The notes under the pieces were generated by a model. The model was given only the letters and a program-made list of their open reading frames with translations, did no database searches and had not been told where the DNA came from. From CAYOHP01 sp964403795 [NCBI: uncultured bacterium] (GTDB lineage Bacteria > Muiribacteriota > UBA6191 > CAZXTJ01), in contig CAYOHP010000152.1 of the NCBI GenBank assembly GCA_964403795.1, positions 1-7,595 of the forward strand: 7,595 bases of DNA. The letters run 5' to 3'. Positions 1 to 5,897 of this stretch are shown piece by piece (position 1 is the stretch's first letter; the number at the start of each line of letters is the position of its first letter). A program made the position numbers and the translations under genes.

Positions 1-1210
1 AGCTCCGCATGCGGTCGACCACGACCTGGAGGAAGCCGGCGCCCTCGACCGGGATCCGGTCCTCGTTGCCGTAGAGCATGCCGTAGCGGATCAGGCCCAG
101 GCCGGTGGCGAAGATCGGGGAGTCGACCTTCTCGGCCAGGCCCTTGACCCGGTGCGGCTTGCCCAGGCGCACGTTCAACCCGAGCACGTCCTGGGCGGTC
201 TCGAGCGTGCCCTTGAGCATACTGGCGCCGCCCGTGACCACCACGCCGCCGGGCAGGAAGTCGTAGCAGCCGGAGCGCACGATCTCGTTCTTCACGAAAC
301 CGAACATCTCCTCCATGCGGGGCTCGATGATCTCGACCAGGCTGCTCACCGGGACGGTGCGGGACTCCTCGCCGCCGGCGTTCACCACTTCCATGGTGCG
401 GGTGACGTCGACCATCTCGGGCCGGCTCGACCCGTACTTGACCTTCAACTCCTCGGCCCGGGCCGTGGTGGTGCGCAGGCCCACCGCCACGTCGTTGGTG
501 ACGTGGTTGCCGCCCACCGGGATGACCGCCGAGTGCAGGATCGAACCCTGGTTGAAGATCGCCACGTCGGTGGTCCCGCCGCCGATGTCGACCAGGCAGA
601 CCCCGAGTTCCTTCTCGTCGTCGGTGAGCACCGCCTCGGCCGAGGCCACCGGCTCGAGCACGATCGACGCCACGTCGAACTGGGCCCGCTCGCAGGCCCG
701 CATCAGGTTCTGCACCGAGGTGACCGCCCCGGTCACGATGTGGCAGTCGACCTCGAGTCGCATGCCGGACATGCCGATCGGGTCCTTGATCCCGTGCTCC
801 TCGTCCACCGTGTAGTGGCGGGGCAGGATGTGGATGATCTCCCGGTTGGGCGGGATCACGATGGTGCGGGCCGCCTCGATGGCCCGGCCCACGTCGCTCT
901 CGGCGATGGAACGATCCTCGCCGCCGATGGCCACCACGCCCTTCGAATTGAACGACTGGATGTGGGCCCCGGCCACCCCCACATGGACGAAGTCGACCAC
1001 CACGTCGGCCATCTTCTCGGCCTCGCGCATGGCCTGGCAGATCGAGCGGGTGGTCTGGTCGATGTTGACGACCACGCCCTTCTTGAGGCCGCGGCTGGGG
1101 GCGTGCCCGACCCCGATCACGAAGATGTCGCGGTCGTCGACCACCTCGGCGACGATGGCCGTCACCTTGGTGGTCCCGACGTCCAACCCGACGATGATCT
1201 CCGAAGCCAT
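1..1210 (-). CDS. ftsA: Cell division protein FtsA (3' end cut by window edge)
   Basis: FtsA is the actin-like ATPase that tethers FtsZ filaments to the inner face of the membrane and recruits later divisome proteins. The reading frame begins MASEIIVGLDVGTTKV and stays open to the window start, giving 403 complete codons. Family members are usually about 410 to 420 residues, so only a short C-terminal piece, including the membrane-binding amphipathic helix, should be missing. Visible actin-fold elements are phosphate-1 GLDVGTTKV (residues 8-16), the FtsA-specific 1C region (about 85-165, including GIKDPIGMSGMRLEV), phosphate-2 VDIGGGTTDV (207-216) and the adenosine motif VVVTGGAS (about 323-330). 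An in-frame TAG at 1228-1226 leaves only two plausible starts, ATG 1210 and GTG 1219 (which would add VAR). I prefer ATG because the family-like N-terminus begins there. It follows ftsQ by 21 bases; ftsZ is expected next, outside the window. The identification is very secure; the exact start is less so. Confidence 0.97.
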   Translation of the reverse strand, partial: MASEIIVGLDVGTTKVTAIVAEVVDDRDIFVIGVGHAPSRGLKKGVVVNIDQTTRSICQAMREAEKMADVVVDFVHVGVAGAHIQSFNSKGVVAIGGEDRSIAESDVGRAIEAARTIVIPPNREIIHILPRHYTVDEEHGIKDPIGMSGMRLEVDCHIVTGAVTSVQNLMRACERAQFDVASIVLEPVASAEAVLTDDEKELGVCLVDIGGGTTDVAIFNQGSILHSAVIPVGGNHVTNDVAVGLRTTTARAEELKVKYGSSRPEMVDVTRTMEVVNAGGEESRTVPVSSLVEIIEPRMEEMFGFVKNEIVRSGCYDFLPGGVVVTGGASMLKGTLETAQDVLGLNVRLGKPHRVKGLAEKVDSPIFATGLGLIRYGMLYGNEDRIPVEGAGFLQVVVDRMRS

Positions 1211-1223
1211 GCGCGCCACGAGT

Positions 1224-1227
1224 TCCT
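1224..1227 (-). promoter_or_regulatory. Possible Shine-Dalgarno AGGA before ftsA
   Basis: The short gap between ftsQ and ftsA holds one AGGA. It lies 4 bases before GTG 1219 and 13 bases before ATG 1210. Neither spacing is ideal, so the site does not settle the ftsA start. Translation of ftsA may partly depend on ribosomes finishing ftsQ just upstream (inference). Confidence 0.4.
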
Positions 1228-1231
1228 AAGC

Positions 1232-2182
1232 CTAGGGTCCGGCCCCCGGGCCCCCGGCCCGGTAGACCTCCGCGGCTCGACTCATGAAGGCTTCGAGCTC
1301 GCCGTTCCCGGTACCATTCTGGGGGTTTCTCCCCGGGTCTGCAACGGATTCCGCACCGCTCCCGCCCCCCCCGGCCGCCCCCGCAGGCGGAGCCGCATCC
1401 AGGGCCCGGTACCGGACCACCACGTCCTGGAACCGCAGGTCGATGTACTCGAACCCGAGCCCCCGGGTCCGGGCGTCCGCCATCACCGGCCCCAGGAAGG
1501 ACCGGTGCCGCTCGAACCGGTCGGGGTCGTCGACCACCATGCGGATCCCCCGCCAGACCACGTCCAGCCGCCCGCCGCCCCCGAACCGGACGCTCGAGAA
1601 GTTGGCGGTGGGGGGCTTGGCCAGGACCGGGAACCAGGTCTTCATGCGGGCCAGGTGGCGGGGGACCAGGCGCGCCGGAGGGCCTTCCTCCACCTCGGCG
1701 TCGAGCAGCAGGGGCGACCTCGAGTCCGGGGAGGACTCGACCATGAGCTCGCCCCCGTCCGAGACCTCCCAGACCTTGCCGTCCCGCACCAGCCGGGCGA
1801 CCTCGGCCCGTTCCCGCACCACCAGCAGGATCTCGGTCGGGCTCGGCTGCTCGACCCGGCAGCTGGCCACCTTGGGGTGCTTCTCGACCCGGCGGCGCAC
1901 CTCCTGGTCGTCGACCGAGAACGAGAGCATCCCGAGTTCGAGCCCGGAGTGGCGCAGCACCAGCTCCTTGGACAGGGCCACCGTTCCCTCGACCTCTACC
2001 TTCAGGAGCTTGAAGTACGAAGCCTCGAAGAGCAGGAAGCGGAGCTGCTGGCCGGCGTAGAGCAGCAGCCCCGCCAGGAGCAGACCGGTGGGAAGGCTGC
2101 CACCGCGCACCCTGACCGGTTCGGGAGGCTGGACCGGCTGGTTCTCCCTGACACGGCGGCGCGGCTTCTGGATCCGGGTCAT
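1232..2182 (-). CDS. ftsQ: Cell division protein FtsQ
   Basis: FtsQ is a bitopic divisome protein that links early cytoplasmic division proteins to the periplasmic FtsB/FtsL and FtsW/FtsI complex. The 316-residue product has the expected layout. A basic cytoplasmic N-terminus (KPRRRVR, 6-12) is followed by one membrane segment (about 31-53). A POTRA domain (about 56-125) starts LLKVEVEGTVALSKE and includes SPTEILLVVRERAEVA. A beta domain follows to about 260, ending with the FtsQ-like strand YIDLRFQDVVVRYR (246-259). Residues 264-316 form a Gly/Ala/Pro-rich tail not typical of the family. The start is ATG 2182, which overlaps the murB stop as ATGA and has a GGGAGG Shine-Dalgarno six bases upstream. 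The frame is open as far as 2707, but that extension lies over murB and has no FtsQ similarity. FtsQ sequences diverge widely, so the call rests on architecture, the POTRA segment and position before ftsA. Confidence 0.93.
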   Translation of the reverse strand: MTRIQKPRRRVRENQPVQPPEPVRVRGGSLPTGLLLAGLLLYAGQQLRFLLFEASYFKLLKVEVEGTVALSKELVLRHSGLELGMLSFSVDDQEVRRRVEKHPKVASCRVEQPSPTEILLVVRERAEVARLVRDGKVWEVSDGGELMVESSPDSRSPLLLDAEVEEGPPARLVPRHLARMKTWFPVLAKPPTANFSSVRFGGGGRLDVVWRGIRMVVDDPDRFERHRSFLGPVMADARTRGLGFEYIDLRFQDVVVRYRALDAAPPAGAAGGGGSGAESVADPGRNPQNGTGNGELEAFMSRAAEVYRAGGPGAGP

Positions 2183-4605
2183 CCCGACCCTCCCGCGCCG
2201 CGTGCCGCGCCGCATCCGGCTGCCGGCCTCGCCGCCGTCGCCACGCCCGCCCCCGTGGTCCCGACCCGACCCGGCACCGACCCCGGCGGGAACTCGCCCA
2301 GGAGCTCGATCTCGAGCTCGAGCTCGACCCCCGAGTGCTCCCGCACCCGGTGCCAGACGGCCCGCACCAGCGAGAGGAGATCGGCGGCGGTGGCGGTCCC
2401 GTCGCTCATCAGGTAGTTCCCGTGCTTGTCGCTGACCGAGGCCCCGCCCCGGCGCCAGCCCTTGCACCCGGCCTGGTCGATCAGGCGCCCGGCCGAGTTC
2501 CCGGGCGGATTGCGGAAGGCGCACCCGGCCGAGCCCTTGCCCGCCGGCTGGGTCCGGTTCCGCTCGCTCGCCTGGCGCTGGGCCTCGGCCAGGATGGCGG
2601 CGGGGTCGCCCCGGACCCCGGCGAAGCGGGCCGAGAGCACCGCCATCCCCTGGCGGCCCTTCAAGGCGGTGTGGCGGTAGCTCGCCCCGAGCTCGGCCGG
2701 CGTCCACTCCCGGACCGTCCCGGTCTCGTCGAGCACCCGGGCCGAGACCAGCTTGTCATGGGTCTCCTGCCCGTAGGCCCCGGAGTTGTTGACGACCGCG
2801 CCCCCGACCACCCCGGGGATGTGGTGGAAGGCCTCGAAGCCCGCGATCCCCGCCGCCTGCAGGCGCCGGAACAGGATTGCCAGCGGGACCCCGGCCCCGG
2901 CCACGAACCCGTCGCCTTCGATCTCGATGCCACGGAACCCGTCCCCGAGCCGGATCGCCACCCCGCGCCAGCCCCGGTCGGAGACCAGCAGGTTCGAGCC
3001 GGCCCCCAGCACCTTGAAGGCGATCGTCTCGGACCGGCACCAGGCAGCGAGCCGCACCAGCTCGGACTCGTCGGCGACCGTGACCAGGGCGGCGGCGGGC
3101 CCGCCGATCCCGAAGAAGCTGGCCTTGGCGAGCGGGGCGTCGAGCTCGTGGCGGGCCACCAGGCCCGGGAGCGCCTCGGCCAGTTTCCGCCGCAGCAGCT
3201 CGTCGAGCACCAGGGGACCGAGCCGGGTGACGCTCCCAGCCCCCAGGGTCAGCAGCGCATCGCCCGCCCGCAACCGGTCGGCGAGCTGCACCGCGGCGGC
3301 ACCCATCTCGACCGCGTCGAGCACCTCGACCCGCTCGTGCCCGGCCGCGATCAGGCCCGAGTCGACCCCCGGCACGGGCGCCTCCCGGGCCCCGTAGATC
3401 GGCAGCACCAGGGCCTGGTCGGCGCCCTCCAGGGCGGAACCGAAGTCGCCGGCATGGCGAGCGGTGCGGGAGTAGAGGTGCGGCTGGAAGACCGCCACCA
3501 CCCGACGCTCCGGGAAGGCCCGGCGGGCCGCCGCCAGGGTGGCCGCCACTTCCTTGGGCATGTGGGCGTAGTCGTCGACCACGTCGATCCCGGCCTGCGA
3601 GCCGCGTCGGGAAAAGCGCCGGTCGACGCCCCGAAAGCGCGCCAGCGCCTCCCGCAGCGGCTCGACCTCGGCACCCAGCAGCAGGGCGGAAGCCAGGGCC
3701 GCGGCCGCATTCTCGGCGTCATGCAGCCCCGGACGCGGCAGATCGAAGCGACCCAGGTCGGTGCCCTTCCATTCGACCCGGAAGCGGACTCCGCCCGAGG
3801 CCGATCCCAGCTCGTGGAGGACCAGGGTGGCGGGGCGTTCGACTCCCAGCGTGACGAGCGGGGTGGCCGCCTTCCAGGTCGCCGCGACCTCGGCCAGCCA
3901 GGGATCGGAGAGCTGGACCACCGCCGCCTGCGAGGCCCCCTCGAGATAGCGCCGGAAGGCGTCCCGCAACGCCTCGTAGGACGGGTAGTTCTCGAGGTGG
4001 TCGGCATCGACGTTCAGGACCACCGCCACCGCCAGCGGAAGGGCCAGGAAGCTCCCGTCGGACTCGTCGGCCTCGGCCACGAAGACCCGGTCCGCCGCGG
4101 CGCCGGACCCCCAACCCGCCACCGGGCCGCCGACCCGGGCCGGCGAACCCCAGGCCGCTACCATCCCGCCGACCGCGGCCCAGGGATCGAAGCCGGCGGC
4201 CTCGCAGAGCGCCGAGGTCATGGTGGTGGTGGTGGTCTTGCCGTGGGCCCCGGCGATGCCGACGGCCCGGGTGCCGGCCACCAGGGCCCCGAGCACCGCG
4301 CCCCTCGGGTACTCGGGCCGTCCTGCCTCCCGGGCCGCGGTCCGCTCCGGGTGCGCCGGCGCCGCTGCCGAGGTGTAGACCACCAGGTCGGCGGCCGCGG
4401 CCCACTCGGGAGCCTCCCCGACCCGGACCTCGATCCCCAGCACCCGCAGCCGATCGAGGGTCTCGCCGTCGGCCCGGTCGGCGCCGGTGACCCGCTTGCC
4501 GCGGGCGGAGAGCAGCTCGCCCAGGGCCGAGACCCCGATCCCGCCCGCCCCCACCAGGTGGATCCGCGAAGCGGCCTCGAGAACTTCCCGGGGCATGGCC
4601 TTCAC
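2179..4605 (-). CDS. murC-murB: MurC-MurB fusion: UDP-MurNAc--L-alanine ligase / UDP-MurNAc dehydrogenase (enolpyruvyl reductase)
   Basis: One uninterrupted 808-codon frame encodes two consecutive cytoplasmic peptidoglycan enzymes. MurB reduces UDP-GlcNAc-enolpyruvate to UDP-MurNAc using FAD and NADPH; MurC then ligates L-Ala using ATP. MurC occupies about residues 1-477: HLVGAGGIG (16-24), P-loop GAHGKTTTTT (119-128), EADESDGSF (178-186), NVDADHLENY (198-207), DDYAHMP (344-350), QPHLYSRT (374-381), GAGSVT (455-460). MurB follows almost without linker from about 480: FFGIGGPAA, FAD loop LGAGSNLLVSDRGW (533-546), HIPGVVGGAVVNNSGAYG (595-612), GSAGCAFRNPPG (691-702), and GVELELEIELLG (759-770), where Glu765 matches the catalytic Glu. 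Residues 773-808 are a Gly/Ala/Arg-rich tail. The start GTG 4605 forms GTGA with the murG stop and has GGGAGG seven bases upstream; ATG 4596 is the alternative. Cys695 sits where E. coli MurB has its Ser proton donor. Both activities look intact, but none is tested. Confidence 0.95.
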   Translation of the reverse strand: MKAMPREVLEAASRIHLVGAGGIGVSALGELLSARGKRVTGADRADGETLDRLRVLGIEVRVGEAPEWAAAADLVVYTSAAAPAHPERTAAREAGRPEYPRGAVLGALVAGTRAVGIAGAHGKTTTTTMTSALCEAAGFDPWAAVGGMVAAWGSPARVGGPVAGWGSGAAADRVFVAEADESDGSFLALPLAVAVVLNVDADHLENYPSYEALRDAFRRYLEGASQAAVVQLSDPWLAEVAATWKAATPLVTLGVERPATLVLHELGSASGGVRFRVEWKGTDLGRFDLPRPGLHDAENAAAALASALLLGAEVEPLREALARFRGVDRRFSRRGSQAGIDVVDDYAHMPKEVAATLAAARRAFPERRVVAVFQPHLYSRTARHAGDFGSALEGADQALVLPIYGAREAPVPGVDSGLIAAGHERVEVLDAVEMGAAAVQLADRLRAGDALLTLGAGSVTRLGPLVLDELLRRKLAEALPGLVARHELDAPLAKASFFGIGGPAAALVTVADESELVRLAAWCRSETIAFKVLGAGSNLLVSDRGWRGVAIRLGDGFRGIEIEGDGFVAGAGVPLAILFRRLQAAGIAGFEAFHHIPGVVGGAVVNNSGAYGQETHDKLVSARVLDETGTVREWTPAELGASYRHTALKGRQGMAVLSARFAGVRGDPAAILAEAQRQASERNRTQPAGKGSAGCAFRNPPGNSAGRLIDQAGCKGWRRGGASVSDKHGNYLMSDGTATAADLLSLVRAVWHRVREHSGVELELEIELLGEFPPGSVPGRVGTTGAGVATAARPAAGCGAARGAGGSG
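2189..2194 (-). promoter_or_regulatory. Shine-Dalgarno GGGAGG of ftsQ
   Basis: GGGAGG lies six bases before ATG 2182, inside the last codons of murB. It decides the ftsQ start against longer upstream options in the same frame and supports coupled translation with the fused murC-murB gene through the ATGA overlap. Confidence 0.75.
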
Positions 4606-5897
4606 GGGTGGACCTCCCGGGGCCGGGCCGGAGCACCGCTCCCGACCTCGGTCCCCCGCCGGTCGGATCCGGCTCGCCGGTCCGCCCCGGTCCGGGCCTC
4701 GGGCCTCGCCTCGTGGTGTCCGCCGCAGCATCCGCCGACGCCCGCCGGGGAGCCGGCCTCGGCACCGGGCTCCCCCGAACCCTCGGGCCCGGCCACCAGC
4801 GACGCCAGCCGGGCCGCGATGGTCTCGGCCCCGGGAGGCCGGGCCAGACCCTGGAAACCGGCGCGGCGGGCCGCCAGCGCCTCGGGGTCCCGGCAGGCCG
4901 CCCGCACCCGCTCGACCAGCAGGGTCGAATCGAAGGCCGTCTCCCGCACGATCTCGGCGACCCCGGCGTCGGCCAGGGGCCGGGCGTTCCAGTACTGGTG
5001 GTCGCCCGGGGCGATGGCCAGCGGCACCATCACCGCCGGCACCCCGAAGAGCACCAGCTCGGCCACCGTGCCGGCCCCGGCCCGGCAGACCATGAGATCG
5101 GTCTCCTCGTAGAGCTTCGCCATGTCCTGCTCGTAGGCCCGCACCTCGATCGAGGCCGGGGCACCCGCGGCCCGATGGGCCTCGAGGCAGGACTCGTGGT
5201 CGCGCTTGCCGGTGACGTGGACGAAGCGCAGGCCGTCCATGGCGGCCAGTTCCCGGTAGGCGGCGCAGGCCGCCTGGTTCAGCACCCTGGCGCCCAGCGA
5301 CCCTCCCACCATCGAGACCTGGACCCGGCACTCCGGGCGCTCGGCCCGGCGGATCGCGGCCCGCTCGGGATCGAAGCGGAAGCGGAGCGGAGCCCCGGTC
5401 CATTCGACCCGCGAGGGATCCGGGAAGCTGGCGGCGGTCCCCTCGAACCCGGCGAACACGCCCCGGGCCAGCCGGGCCAGCAGCCGGTTGGCACGCCCGG
5501 CCCGGGAGTTCGGCTCCACCAGCCAGACCGGGATCGAGAGCAGCCGGGCCGCCAGCACCACGGGAGGGCTCACGAACCCCCCGAGCGCCAGCACCGCGGC
5601 CGGCCTCCGGGCCGAGAGCGCCCGCCGGGCGACGGCCACCCCACGCACCAGGGTCCAGGGGAGCCGCACCAGGTTCCGGGCATAGAGCCGCAGCGCCGGC
5701 ACCGTCACGACCTCGTGGCCCCGGTCCCGGTAGGTCGCGACCTCGACCCCGTCGGGGCTGGCGAAGCACAGGAATCGCCACGAGGGGTCGCGCTGCACCA
5801 GGGCCTCGGCCACGGCCATCAGGGGATAGGCGTCGCCGCCCGAGCCGCCACCGACGAGCGCCAGGACGCGCTCCCTGCCTTCCACCCCCGGCTTCAT
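4602..5897 (-). CDS. murG: MurG: UDP-GlcNAc--lipid I GlcNAc transferase (divergent, with C-terminal tail)
   Basis: MurG is the GT-B glycosyltransferase that adds GlcNAc to lipid I on the cytoplasmic membrane face, giving lipid II. Recognisable elements in the 431 residues are the N-terminal glycine loop GGGSGGDAYPLMAVAEAL (16-33), GGFVSPPVVLAA (106-117), VEPNSRAGRANRLLA (127-141), TGAPLR (167-172), GGSLGARVLNQ (198-208), the donor-binding segment CRAGAGTVAEL (271-281) and HQYWNARPL (300-308). UDP-GlcNAc-contacting positions (Arg of GAPLR, Ser of GGS, Glu280, Gln301, Asn130) appear kept. Unusually, the His of the common GGTGGH loop is Asp22, and HEQN is VEPN, so both family-typical histidines are absent. 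Residues 371-431 are a disordered-looking tail with GGCCGGHH (388-395); typical MurG is about 355-370 residues. ATG 5897 overlaps the ftsW stop as ATGA, with a weak AAGGG at 5911-5907. Position between ftsW and murC makes true MurG by far the best call. Confidence 0.94.
   Translation of the reverse strand: MKPGVEGRERVLALVGGGSGGDAYPLMAVAEALVQRDPSWRFLCFASPDGVEVATYRDRGHEVVTVPALRLYARNLVRLPWTLVRGVAVARRALSARRPAAVLALGGFVSPPVVLAARLLSIPVWLVEPNSRAGRANRLLARLARGVFAGFEGTAASFPDPSRVEWTGAPLRFRFDPERAAIRRAERPECRVQVSMVGGSLGARVLNQAACAAYRELAAMDGLRFVHVTGKRDHESCLEAHRAAGAPASIEVRAYEQDMAKLYEETDLMVCRAGAGTVAELVLFGVPAVMVPLAIAPGDHQYWNARPLADAGVAEIVRETAFDSTLLVERVRAACRDPEALAARRAGFQGLARPPGAETIAARLASLVAGPEGSGEPGAEAGSPAGVGGCCGGHHEARPEARTGADRRAGSDRRGTEVGSGAPARPREVHP
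4613..4618 (-). promoter_or_regulatory. Shine-Dalgarno GGGAGG deciding the murC-murB start
   Basis: GGGAGG is seven bases before GTG 4605 but sixteen before ATG 4596. The spacing, together with the GTGA overlap with the murG stop, favours the GTG start over the ATG a gene caller might choose. Confidence 0.75.

Noticed and set aside
152-2416. Long plus-strand open frame antisense to ftsA, ftsQ and the end of murB
   Set aside because: It is antisense to three well-recognised genes. Its His/Asp/Gly/Arg-rich translation is what GC-rich codon bias gives on the opposite strand, and it matches no domain I know.
2183-2707. Upstream extension of the ftsQ frame
   Set aside because: It lies over MurB motifs in another frame and has no FtsQ features. 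The ATG at 2182 has a strong ribosome site.
4222-4236. Five GGT triplets in a row (plus strand) as a possible microsatellite
   Set aside because: They encode the Thr run of the MurC P-loop GKTTTTT, which is a normal family motif.
2335-5112. A 925-codon plus-strand open frame antisense to murC-murB and murG
   Set aside because: It has low-complexity Gly/Pro/Arg/Gln composition, no ribosome site that stands out, and complete overlap with strongly recognised coding sequence.
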